Assembly (NCBI GenBank): GCA_021159885.1 | Contig: JAGHDO010000067.1 | Location: 1-59,254, forward strand | Reading direction: 5' to 3' | DNA length: 59,254 nucleotides | Origin: Synergistota bacterium | GTDB lineage: Bacteria; Synergistota; GBS-1 | Shown here: piece after piece, positions 8,216-16,654 of the stretch | How positions within the stretch are numbered: the first letter of the stretch is position 1 | How the letters are laid out: each line of letters starts with the position of its first letter | Notes under the pieces: generated by a model | The model's database searches: none | Told to the model about the DNA's origin: nothing | Seen by the model: only the letters and a program-made list of their open reading frames with translations | Translations under genes and position numbers: made by a program

Positions 8216-10837
8216 TTATAACATGCCAAGCAACTCCAATAAAAACCTGGAAGGTTCAGAAGCTCTACCCTCAACGCGCTTAGGATAGCACAGATACAAA
8301 GTATCGGTCGTCCTCGTTATACCCACGAAAAGAAGCCTCCTCTCCTCTTCAAGCTCTTCAAGGCGTGCTAAACTCCTCACAGGAGGGATTTTCCCTTCCA
8401 CAAGTCCTGTAATAAAAACGGTATCGAACTCAAGTCCCTTTGCAGAATGAAAGGTCAAAAGCTTAACAGCATCGCTCTTCTTTCTTATACCCATCTCCTC
8501 CATCAGCGAAATATGGTTTAAAAACTCCCCAATGCCACTGCCTTGAAAGGAAGAAGCGAGCTTAAGGAGCTCAAAATATCCCTCCTTAAAGGTTTCCCAT
8601 CTTCGTCCTTTTCTCCCCAATAGTCCGGATATCTCTACGGGAATTCTCAATAACTCTTCTAAACCGAAACGCTCCTCACCTAAAGCCTCCCTCAAAAATG
8701 AAAGTAGCCTCTCCGCCTTTTTCCTGTTCCTAAAGTTCTCCTCCCGCAGAGCTATTTCATCCCCTCTGATCTCAAGCTTCTTGCCCTTAAGGTTAAGAAT
8801 CCAGTGGAAAAAGTCCGAGATCAACTCAAGATCCTTCCCCCAAATTCCCCTAAGGTAGGAAATAAACCTCTTAACCTCATCTCTTTCATAGAACCGGAGT
8901 GCACCGAGAACCTCATAAGGGATCTGAGCTTTGCTCAAGAGATCCTCAAATATTCTCGACTGAACGTTGTGTCTGTAAAGAATCGCCATGGAGGAAAGGG
9001 ACTTTTTCCCACTTAGCTCCCTGATGGTATTAACCACGAATCTCGCTTCATCTAACTCGTCTCTCGCTATATAAAGCTCAACATTACCCTCCCCCTTTAA
9101 ACTAACAAGATTTGATAAATCTCTACCTGCGTGGGACATAAGTGAAACCGCTACCTTAAGCACGCTTCTTGGTAACCTAAAGCTGTGAGTCAGGTTAAAT
9201 CTCTTAAGGTCAAGCTCCCTCTCAGCTCTCTCGATTATGCCTTGGACAGCACCCCGCCAGGAATATATCGATTGATCGCTATCACCCGTTAAAAACAGCT
9301 CCGTTTCAGGTGATGCTAAAAGCTTTATCAGGCGATACTGCGCTTCATTAAGATCTTGGAGCTCATCCACGAATATATGCTTAAATCTCTTCGAATAAAG
9401 GGCCCTAAGATCGGGCTCCTGAAGGAGCTTTACACCGTAAAAGAGAATATCATCGAAATCCATGACATCCTTTTCTCTCTTAAGCTTTACAAGCTTTTCA
9501 TACAGCTCGGCTACTTTCTTTTGCCAGGGAGAGCGAGCTTCCTTTAAAAACTCCTTAGGAGAAATTATGCTAACCCTTAAAAAGGAGATCTCATTTAACA
9601 TTCTTTCAACGGCAGATGAGGGCATATCAACAGCTATTTCCTTAAAAAGGGGAAGCGAAGACGATATAAGTGAAAAATCCGGTGAGAATCCGAATCTCTC
9701 AGCTTCTCTTTTAAGAAGTTTGTAAAAAGCCCCATGAAACGTGTCTATCCACATTTCTCTAACATCTCTTCCAAGAAGGAGAGCAAGCCTCTCCTTAAAA
9801 TCGCTCACTGCTCTTCTTGTAAATGACATAACGAGAAAGCTTAGCGGATCTTCCCCCTCCCTCAGTTTTCTATAAAGCCTATAAAGAAGGGTGGTAGTTT
9901 TTCCTGTACCGGCACCGCCCACAAGCAAGATCCTCTCTTCAGTTGAAAAAACGACATTTTTTTGAGCAGGCGTAAGTTCAAGCTCGCTCTTTGAAGCCCC
10001 CTTAGGGAGAACTTGAGAAATCCTATGAAGCTTGTGAAGCTTGCCAACGCTGAAAGCCTCCAAAAGCTCGCTCTTAAAAGTAGAGGCTTCAAGATATCTC
10101 TCCTCGGGGACCCTCGAAAGCGCTTTTCTTAAAACATGATTTAATCTATCTGGAGCAGAAGGAAGATAAAACTTCAGGGATTTTACCTCTTCCTCAAAAA
10201 CCTTTCTTCTTATCTCCTCGAGGGTCTCTCCATCGAAAGGATTACGACCAGTTAGTGCCTCATAGATTACAACCCCAAGTGAGTAAAGATCCCCACTGGG
10301 GAGAAAAACCCCATTCCAGGCCTCTGGAGGCATATATACAGGCGTTCCAGCAAGCGTTGCCTTAAGACCGCTCTTTCTTAGAAAAATCCCCAGTCCGAAG
10401 TCAACGAGCTTGACTCTTCCCTCACCAGATATCAGAATATTCTCCGGCTTTATATCTCTGTGAACCAATCTCTTGGAGTGAGCATACGCGAGAGCATCGA
10501 GAACAGGCGGGAATATTCCCACCGCCTCATCAAGCTCTATTCTACCCTTCTTTTCAAGAACCGCCCTTAAGGACTCCCCCTCAACATACTCCATAACGAG
10601 AACGAGCTTCCCCTCTATAAGATCAAGGTTATAGAAGCGAACAATGTTAGGGTGATCAAGAGACGCCAGAAGCTGTGCTTCCTGTTTTAGGAAGCGCAGC
10701 TCTTTTTCACGAATGCGAGATACCTTAAGGGCAAATCTTTTACCCAATAAGGTATCTTCCGCAAGATATACGTCTCCAAATCCTCCTCCGCCAAGCCAAG
10801 AGATAATCTTATATTTACCGAGCTTTGTGAGAAGCAT
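8216..10837 (-). CDS. Ser/Thr protein kinase fused to UvrD/PcrA-type SF1 helicase
   Basis: One unbroken reading frame joins two complete enzymes. Residues about 8-262 form a Hanks-type kinase with glycine loop LGGGGFGDVY (15-24), ATP-binding Lys38 in FALKVS, catalytic Asp128 in HRDIKPEN, DFG Asp146, and PPE in place of APE. After a short linker, residues about 289-873 form an SF1A helicase: Q-motif-like LTPAQ, Walker A GGAGTGKT (307-314), SFTRRAV (Ia), VDELQD (II), GDSDQSIYSWRG (III), LTFHSAKGLEFDTVF (V) and LLFVGITRT (VI). Every key residue of both parts is present. There is no PASTA or membrane segment, so it should be cytoplasmic. I start at ATG 10837 (23-base overlap with the HEAT gene); an in-frame TTG at 10900 would overlap by 86 bases. 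The idea that phosphorylation gates DNA unwinding is inference. Confidence 0.92.
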   Translation of the reverse strand: MLLTKLGKYKIISWLGGGGFGDVYLAEDTLLGKRFALKVSRIREKELRFLKQEAQLLASLDHPNIVRFYNLDLIEGKLVLVMEYVEGESLRAVLEKKGRIELDEAVGIFPPVLDALAYAHSKRLVHRDIKPENILISGEGRVKLVDFGLGIFLRKSGLKATLAGTPVYMPPEAWNGVFLPSGDLYSLGVVIYEALTGRNPFDGETLEEIRRKVFEEEVKSLKFYLPSAPDRLNHVLRKALSRVPEERYLEASTFKSELLEAFSVGKLHKLHRISQVLPKGASKSELELTPAQKNVVFSTEERILLVGGAGTGKTTTLLYRLYRKLREGEDPLSFLVMSFTRRAVSDFKERLALLLGRDVREMWIDTFHGAFYKLLKREAERFGFSPDFSLISSSLPLFKEIAVDMPSSAVERMLNEISFLRVSIISPKEFLKEARSPWQKKVAELYEKLVKLKREKDVMDFDDILFYGVKLLQEPDLRALYSKRFKHIFVDELQDLNEAQYRLIKLLASPETELFLTGDSDQSIYSWRGAVQGIIERAERELDLKRFNLTHSFRLPRSVLKVAVSLMSHAGRDLSNLVSLKGEGNVELYIARDELDEARFVVNTIRELSGKKSLSSMAILYRHNVQSRIFEDLLSKAQIPYEVLGALRFYERDEVKRFISYLRGIWGKDLELISDFFHWILNLKGKKLEIRGDEIALREENFRNRKKAERLLSFLREALGEERFGLEELLRIPVEISGLLGRKGRRWETFKEGYFELLKLASSFQGSGIGEFLNHISLMEEMGIRKKSDAVKLLTFHSAKGLEFDTVFITGLVEGKIPPVRSLARLEELEEERRLLFVGITRTTDTLYLCYPKRVEGRASEPSRFLLELLGML

Positions 10838-12638
10838 CCCATTTCCCCAATACGTGGTAAATAAGCTGGGCAGTTTTTCTATCAATTGAGCTTTTAACAA
10901 GCTCTTTAAGAAAACTCCTTACCCTCGGGAAATCCTTTACAGATTCAGCAAGATACTTAACGATTTTATACCGCACGATTGGATTTTTTTCTCTTAACGC
11001 AGCTTTCTCAAAAGCAGATACAATTTTACGGCTGGGCTTTCGTATAGATAGCCCCTCCACCGCTCTAAGTCTAACATAGGAACTCTTTTCTCCTTCCAAG
11101 ATGTTTAAAAGAAGCTCAGTAGACTTCTGAGATTTCAGGTTCGTTAAAGCATAAGCACACGCTCCCCTTACACCTGAATCTTCACTTTTCATCAATCTTA
11201 TGATAAGATTGACAAAATAGAGATCTCGCGTGTTTCCCACAGCTTTTATTCCCGCGATAAGAAAATCGTTATCTCCCTGAGCTTCAGCGTTTTCAAGAGA
11301 CCTGCAAATCTCGCTTCTCAACCGAGGATATCTTGGATCCTTTTTCTCCCTCAGAGTTCTACCTATTATACCAATAGATAAAAGAGCAGTATTCGAAATA
11401 TCATCTTGATCTTCATTTCCCCTCTCCTCTACGAGTTCCCATAAAGAGGCTATGGTAGCATCAGTCGGATTTTTGAGCCCACCCATGGCAATCACAGCTC
11501 TTAAAATATTGACATGAGATTGAGTTAAATCCGTAGCTATAGAAACGAGGATCCTCTGCGCTTCCAGAGTATCAATCACTCTCAGAGCATAAATCAGCTT
11601 CGCGGAAGCCTCATCACTAATGAGATTACGAGATTTCAGAATAGCAGGTATCCTTCTCATAAATTCAGGATTAGATCTTAGCACGGATAATAATTGCCGT
11701 ACCGAAACTTTTCCCTTAAGATTCAATTTAAGAGGAGCGCTTTTCCGTTCCTCCTCAGAAGAGCATGAACAGGAGCTGGTAGACTCAGATTCCGAAAACC
11801 TAACCTTAAACGATTTCAATAGTTCTTGAGCCGAGTCCACCTTCCATATCGGGAGATCAGAGCGAGGTAATTCATTAAGAAGCTCAGCTTTTACCTTGAA
11901 GGAGGACTCCATAAATTTGCTTCCTTTATAGAAGAGAATTAGCTTTTCCTTCCCTACGAGTTCTTTTATCCAACTCTTTTCTTTTCCAATAACAACTGAG
12001 TATTTCGAACCTATAACCTTTATTTTGCTACCCTCTGGTCTCGAGGTAAGATAGACAAGTTTCTCCTTACTTATCTTCACGCCTCCCTCAAAAAAACTTG
12101 CGGTATACTTAGCCCTGTACCTTCCAGTCTCATGAACCTCAACAGTTTCCCAGCTCCTACTGGCCTGAGAAGGGACGACAACTTCCATAGATTTCACGAT
12201 TTCCAGAAGGAGTCCTTTTTCACTTTTTCTCATCCCCTTGGGGAAAAACGCTTCAAGGACTCTTCCTTCCTTGGAGAAGATAACCTCAAATGGCACGGAA
12301 AGCGCATTTTCAGCTCCTCGAAAGCGAATTCCATAAGCAAAATAGAAAACAGGGCTAATCTGAAAGAGTGTATGAACCTTATTACCCTTTATCCTTAAAA
12401 CCCTAAAGTTAAGAACACCTCCAACCCTTTGAGAAATAAAGCTTTTTCCCTCTCTTTGAGGGAAAAGATTCACACTTACAAAGCTCTCAAGTTTAAATCT
12501 GTAAGCTTCTCTTGAACCGACGGTCCACTTAATAAAGGGACCTCGAGGAATTTTGCTCTTTCCAGAGAACGAAATCGATATCCCCACTATCCCTGCAAGT
12601 ACAAGTATTATAATCCATATAAGTCGATGCGATTTCAT
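10815..12638 (-). CDS. membrane-anchored HEAT-repeat protein, vitellogenin-N-like layout
   Basis: This 607-residue protein begins with one membrane span (about residues 7-23), so the rest is probably outside the cytoplasm. Residues about 40-250 are beta-rich (WTVGSREAYRFKLES, then alternating hydrophobic strands). A Ser/Cys-rich linker (SESESTSSCSCSS, about 282-294) leads to an alpha-helical repeat region from about 312 to the end, with HEAT-type units such as DSGVRGACAYALTNL and SYVRLRAVEGLS. A beta domain followed by a helical array recalls the N-terminal lipid-transfer module of vitellogenin-type proteins, but that is inference from layout. It overlaps the upstream lipoprotein gene by 4 bases (ATGA) and the downstream kinase/helicase gene by 23, so the three are probably translationally coupled. 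Confidence 0.7.
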   Translation of the reverse strand: MKSHRLIWIIILVLAGIVGISISFSGKSKIPRGPFIKWTVGSREAYRFKLESFVSVNLFPQREGKSFISQRVGGVLNFRVLRIKGNKVHTLFQISPVFYFAYGIRFRGAENALSVPFEVIFSKEGRVLEAFFPKGMRKSEKGLLLEIVKSMEVVVPSQASRSWETVEVHETGRYRAKYTASFFEGGVKISKEKLVYLTSRPEGSKIKVIGSKYSVVIGKEKSWIKELVGKEKLILFYKGSKFMESSFKVKAELLNELPRSDLPIWKVDSAQELLKSFKVRFSESESTSSCSCSSEEERKSAPLKLNLKGKVSVRQLLSVLRSNPEFMRRIPAILKSRNLISDEASAKLIYALRVIDTLEAQRILVSIATDLTQSHVNILRAVIAMGGLKNPTDATIASLWELVEERGNEDQDDISNTALLSIGIIGRTLREKKDPRYPRLRSEICRSLENAEAQGDNDFLIAGIKAVGNTRDLYFVNLIIRLMKSEDSGVRGACAYALTNLKSQKSTELLLNILEGEKSSYVRLRAVEGLSIRKPSRKIVSAFEKAALREKNPIVRYKIVKYLAESVKDFPRVRSFLKELVKSSIDRKTAQLIYHVLGKWDASHKAR

Positions 12639-14464
12639 TCTCGATCACGTCCGCGCTTTATATCTATATGACGCTGTTCATCGAAAATCGTATCTTTTTT
12701 CGAGAAGGTATCCCATCTCACGAGCGTCTTAGAGCGTTCTTCGTGCCCACAGGGATAAGGTATTATATGCCATTTCCAACAGGTTTTAGGATATTTAACC
12801 CAAATTTCGAGATATCCTGATGGACCAGTAATATCATAAGAAAGCTTCTCGCTTAAGTCACCTTCCATACTAACTTTCTCAATTCGTCCCGATGCCAAGG
12901 ACAATGAAGCACTGCTATCAGATATAAACTTTCCACCAAAAATAGTAATATGTCCAGTAATACCAGCCTCAACGGCAATCAAATCCACGCTTGCCGAAGC
13001 TTCTGTGTCCACGTTAGCTAACGGAACCTGACAGGATTTAAGATCTCCCCCATTTTCTCCCACGTTTATAGAAACGTTCAGGTCAAAACCTATCTCACCA
13101 TAAGCCTTCATCTTAAGTTTAACCGGTATTACCGATACCCATATTACATCCTTTATCTCAAATCCCTCAGATACGCTGAAATCCTTATCCCACTCTATTA
13201 AGCCATTCTTATGAATCTGATAAATGGTATCACCCGAGAAAACAAGATTCACATCCAGCGTACAATCTTTAGAAGATAAAGGTGTTAAGAAGGAAGCACC
13301 ATCAAAACCAAGAAACTCCGTAGAATAACCAAAAACCCTAACAGGCAAGCTTGCAGAAGCATTTACGCTAACGCCATTTTCATCCGCTGCAAATTTACCG
13401 CTAAAGCTTACACTCGCCCCAAAATATTTGCTATCAAAGCCCTTGTGGAAGCTCTTTTCCCACAATATTGAATTAGCGTCCTTACCCCTGGCATCAACAC
13501 ATGCGAATCCTTTAAATATGGAAACGTTTTTCTTGATAATGTTATTATCTACGCCTGGTAAATTATAAGGTTCCTCATGTTCCTCTATAGCACCATCCGA
13601 GTTCACTTTAAAAATGAGAGGGAAAGTACTTTTCCCAGCCAGTTCAATGTCATTCTCTATATCATCAAGCACATCGGAAGGAATAAATGCATCGAAAGGA
13701 ACGCTAACATCCTCATCCCTGTGTATAACGGGTATTATTAAGCCATAATGGTAACTTTGACTCTTCGAATCCCATAGCATTATTTCTTCCTCTCCTTTTG
13801 AGGTCTCGATGTAAGCTCTAATTGGAACGTCCTCTGCTCCTGCGCCAATGGAACTAACAATGAGCGTACCACTTATATATCCCTCTCTAACGCCATCCTC
13901 AACACAAACGTTATACTGATGCTCATACAACGACACATAATCACTATCAAGATAAAGCTTTTTTGCTACAAGATCTGGTGTGTTAACATATTGAGTCCCA
14001 ACGTTGACCATATCGGATGTCCAAGCTACATTATCGGATCTATCTGACTCCGAAAACCTTTTTAAGGGATCTACGCAAGCCATAATATAGTATCTTCCAG
14101 GAGATATACCACTATCCCACATAACTCCTGAAAGAAGAACGGTATAAGTATCGCTTCCTGCGCTAACATGCGGGATTACATACCCTCCAAGGGGATATGT
14201 ATCCTCTTCAACTATGTCTTCTTCACCCGTTTTCTTTGTAAGATAAAAGCTTATCGCTACGTTTTCTGCATCCCTCTCAGCGGTCAAGGTGAAGCAAATC
14301 TGAAAAGGGTAATTTACCTCTATGGTATTGCTTACCATAGACAGGTCAGAAAGCGAAAACTCATTTAAGGAAGCTTCCCTCGAGGAAGTCCCACAGCCGG
14401 CTAACAAGGTCCCCAACACCAGAAAAAGCACCAGCGGGAGGCATGCTCCCTTTCTGAAGGACAT
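12635..14464 (-). CDS. surface lipoprotein with CARDB-like domain
   Basis: The 609 residues start with a lipoprotein signal (hydrophobic core, lipobox LLAGC, acylated Cys about residue 24). Residues about 40-155 look like a CARDB-type adhesion or spacer domain, with the typical YPFQICFTLTAERDAENV opening and CVDPLKRFSESDRSDN near its end. A second similar unit may span about 160-310. The remaining C-terminal half is a beta-rich region I do not recognise. It includes many VNASASLPVRV-like strands and a Cys/Trp-rich end (TCWKWHIIPYPCGHEE). It sits 31 bases after the FtsA-like gene and overlaps the HEAT gene by 4 bases. It may be the outside sensor or scaffold of the kinase/helicase cassette; that role is inferred from linkage only. 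Confidence 0.75.
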   Translation of the reverse strand: MSFRKGACLPLVLFLVLGTLLAGCGTSSREASLNEFSLSDLSMVSNTIEVNYPFQICFTLTAERDAENVAISFYLTKKTGEEDIVEEDTYPLGGYVIPHVSAGSDTYTVLLSGVMWDSGISPGRYYIMACVDPLKRFSESDRSDNVAWTSDMVNVGTQYVNTPDLVAKKLYLDSDYVSLYEHQYNVCVEDGVREGYISGTLIVSSIGAGAEDVPIRAYIETSKGEEEIMLWDSKSQSYHYGLIIPVIHRDEDVSVPFDAFIPSDVLDDIENDIELAGKSTFPLIFKVNSDGAIEEHEEPYNLPGVDNNIIKKNVSIFKGFACVDARGKDANSILWEKSFHKGFDSKYFGASVSFSGKFAADENGVSVNASASLPVRVFGYSTEFLGFDGASFLTPLSSKDCTLDVNLVFSGDTIYQIHKNGLIEWDKDFSVSEGFEIKDVIWVSVIPVKLKMKAYGEIGFDLNVSINVGENGGDLKSCQVPLANVDTEASASVDLIAVEAGITGHITIFGGKFISDSSASLSLASGRIEKVSMEGDLSEKLSYDITGPSGYLEIWVKYPKTCWKWHIIPYPCGHEERSKTLVRWDTFSKKDTIFDEQRHIDIKRGRDRE

Positions 14465-14494
14465 CTCTCCTCGCCTCCATTTTAAACATTTACT

Positions 14495-16642
14495 CTATTC
14501 CACATAAATCTCTATCCTGTCTCCATCCTTTATAGGAGTTGTAAAGCCTGCCTCAACTCCATTAACCTTCATCTTTATATATCCTTTCTTCTCCCTCAAT
14601 ATCTCCTCAACGGGAAAGACCTTAAAGATATGTGAAAGTATAGGGGTATCAGCAAATCCCCTTCTGACCTCTATTTTCGCACCGTTATATATATCATCTT
14701 CAGGAGAAGCAATTCTTCCATCGATCATAACCGCCGTTTCCTCCCAGCTAACCTCAACGGGCTTTCCATTAACGAAAACCCTGATCTTCCTCTCAGCTAA
14801 GTCGGGAACGAGATCCTTAACCTTATAACTGATGCTTTCGAGGTCAAGCAGGTCTATCCTATCGCCATCCCTGACTGGGGCATCAAACGAGGCTTCATTA
14901 CCATTAAGCATAACCCTACCTTTCCATAGCGGAAGTAGCTTCTTTTCCCCGTTCAAGGTGATCTCCATCTCATAAGGAGCAGGCAGAACACCCGCCTTCT
15001 TCAGAGCCTCCTTAACGTTAGAAACCTGAACTATCTCTATTCTCGCTCTATCGTAAAGCGGTGCTTTAAGTGGCATTTTCCTGCCATCTACATAGACATC
15101 TGGGAAAAACTCGTACATTTTTCCGTTTATAAACAATCTGAGAGGGGAAAGAGCACCAACGACATCCTTAAGGAGTGCAAATGCCGGCTTCCCAGGACGC
15201 GCTCTTCTCACCCTTATTCTGTCTCCACTCTTAATAGGCGAATCAAGACCTGCCTCTTCACCGTTTACCCAGATCCTCGCTGGCTCTCCAAGCTCGCCTC
15301 TTATTATCCTTAATCTTCCATTTATCTCAACGGTGAGAGACATACCGGGACGAGGCTTAAGCTCATCCGGAGAAATACCCATCGGAATCAGAGCATCTAA
15401 AACCCTAAGCTCACCAGTTAGAGAAACAAGCCTTATCATCTCATCGTTTACCCAGACATCCACGAATCTAAAGCCAGCTCGCTTTCTCGCTATGACTGCT
15501 ATGCCAAGAGGCGTTACCATCTCGGGCCCCTTAAGCTCACCAGTTAAATCTTCTATACCTTTTAGAACCTCTGCTCCTCTTACCCTGACCCTTGAAGGAT
15601 CAATTCCCAAACGCTCTGCTATCTTAACATCAAAGAGGGGAATCTGACTCCCTCCGCCTATACATATCACCGCCTGCGGAGGAGCAGAGTTTAGCTCGAG
15701 TATCTTTTCTGAAAGAAGGTTAGCGTGCCTTTCCACTTCAGGTTCCAGAAAGGATATTATCTCATCTTTATTTAGCTTATAATGGTTCCCGAGTATGTCC
15801 TCAAATTCAATAACAGACAGCTCATCTCGCAGTGATCTCTTTATCCTCTCAGCCACATTAAAGTCAAGAAGATACTTCTCGCAAAGCTTTTCCGTTATCT
15901 CATCTCCAGCAACGGGAACCATTCCATAAGCAACAACCGTTCCTTCCCTCGTTATAGCTATGTCCATCGTTCCTGCACCCACATCCACAAGTGCCAAGTT
16001 CAATCTTCTCATATCTTGAGGAACCACAACCTCTATAGCCGCTATAGGTTCAAGAGTTATACTCGAAACCTTAAGCTCAGCTCTTCTTAGAACGGAAAGC
16101 ATGCTATCCAGAACCACTCTTGGCAGAAAGGTAGCGAGAACCTCAACCCCCATCTTCTTGCCTCTCTGACCCACAAGATTTCTTATAGGATCTCCCTCAA
16201 GCGTATATTTAACGACGCTGTATCCCACACAGTGAAACTCCTCGCCGGCCTCAGAAGATCCCCTCAACCTTTTAAGGGCGTTCTGCAATGCCTGGAGCTC
16301 AAGCTCTCTGACCATCTCTTCTGTTATATCCTGAGCGAGATCTATAGGAACCTCAGCAGTTCCCCTCATCGTTCTCAATGCCCTTCCTGCAACGGCAACG
16401 CTTACCTCAGAAAGCCTGCGCTTAAGTTGCTTCTCAAGTGCCTCCTTAACCCGAGAAACCACCTTAGAAACCTGCTCAACATCGTGTATCTGTCCATCAA
16501 GCATAGATCTCGTTCTATGCTCTTCGAGAACGAGATGTCTCACCCTAAGGATCTCCTCCCCAGGCTCTGCTATAAGCCCAACCACGTTTCTCGTACCTAT
16601 ATCGAGAGCAAAGATCTCGCTTTTAACTTTTTTTCTTGCCAT
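14495..16642 (-). CDS. FtsA-like actin-fold ATPase with C-terminal beta-grasp-like repeats
   Basis: The first 390 or so residues are an FtsA/PilM-type actin fold with ATP-binding motifs ALDIGTRNVVGLI (phosphate 1), LVDVGAGTMDIAI (phosphate 2) and VICIGGGSQIPLF (adenosine). An SHS2-like insertion lies in between (about 85-200). At 715 residues it is far longer than classic FtsA (about 420). The extra C-terminal part carries five copies, about 60 residues apart (near 459, 518, 579, 640 and 693), of a motif like VNG-EA-x3-PI-x-DGDRI, resembling ThiS/MoaD beta-grasp ends. No amphipathic membrane-binding tail is obvious. It lies 12 bases after mutS2, near zapA, so a division or envelope role is plausible. 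It is probably not the main FtsA, as no ftsZ is adjacent. Confidence 0.85.
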   Translation of the reverse strand: MARKKVKSEIFALDIGTRNVVGLIAEPGEEILRVRHLVLEEHRTRSMLDGQIHDVEQVSKVVSRVKEALEKQLKRRLSEVSVAVAGRALRTMRGTAEVPIDLAQDITEEMVRELELQALQNALKRLRGSSEAGEEFHCVGYSVVKYTLEGDPIRNLVGQRGKKMGVEVLATFLPRVVLDSMLSVLRRAELKVSSITLEPIAAIEVVVPQDMRRLNLALVDVGAGTMDIAITREGTVVAYGMVPVAGDEITEKLCEKYLLDFNVAERIKRSLRDELSVIEFEDILGNHYKLNKDEIISFLEPEVERHANLLSEKILELNSAPPQAVICIGGGSQIPLFDVKIAERLGIDPSRVRVRGAEVLKGIEDLTGELKGPEMVTPLGIAVIARKRAGFRFVDVWVNDEMIRLVSLTGELRVLDALIPMGISPDELKPRPGMSLTVEINGRLRIIRGELGEPARIWVNGEEAGLDSPIKSGDRIRVRRARPGKPAFALLKDVVGALSPLRLFINGKMYEFFPDVYVDGRKMPLKAPLYDRARIEIVQVSNVKEALKKAGVLPAPYEMEITLNGEKKLLPLWKGRVMLNGNEASFDAPVRDGDRIDLLDLESISYKVKDLVPDLAERKIRVFVNGKPVEVSWEETAVMIDGRIASPEDDIYNGAKIEVRRGFADTPILSHIFKVFPVEEILREKKGYIKMKVNGVEAGFTTPIKDGDRIEIYVE

Positions 16643-16654
16643 GCGTTCAACACC

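Noticed and set aside
10838-10900. TTG-started 21-residue extension of the kinase/helicase protein
   Set aside because: It would overlap the HEAT gene by 86 bases, and its sequence does not look like part of a kinase; the ATG at 10837 directly precedes the conserved kinase start.
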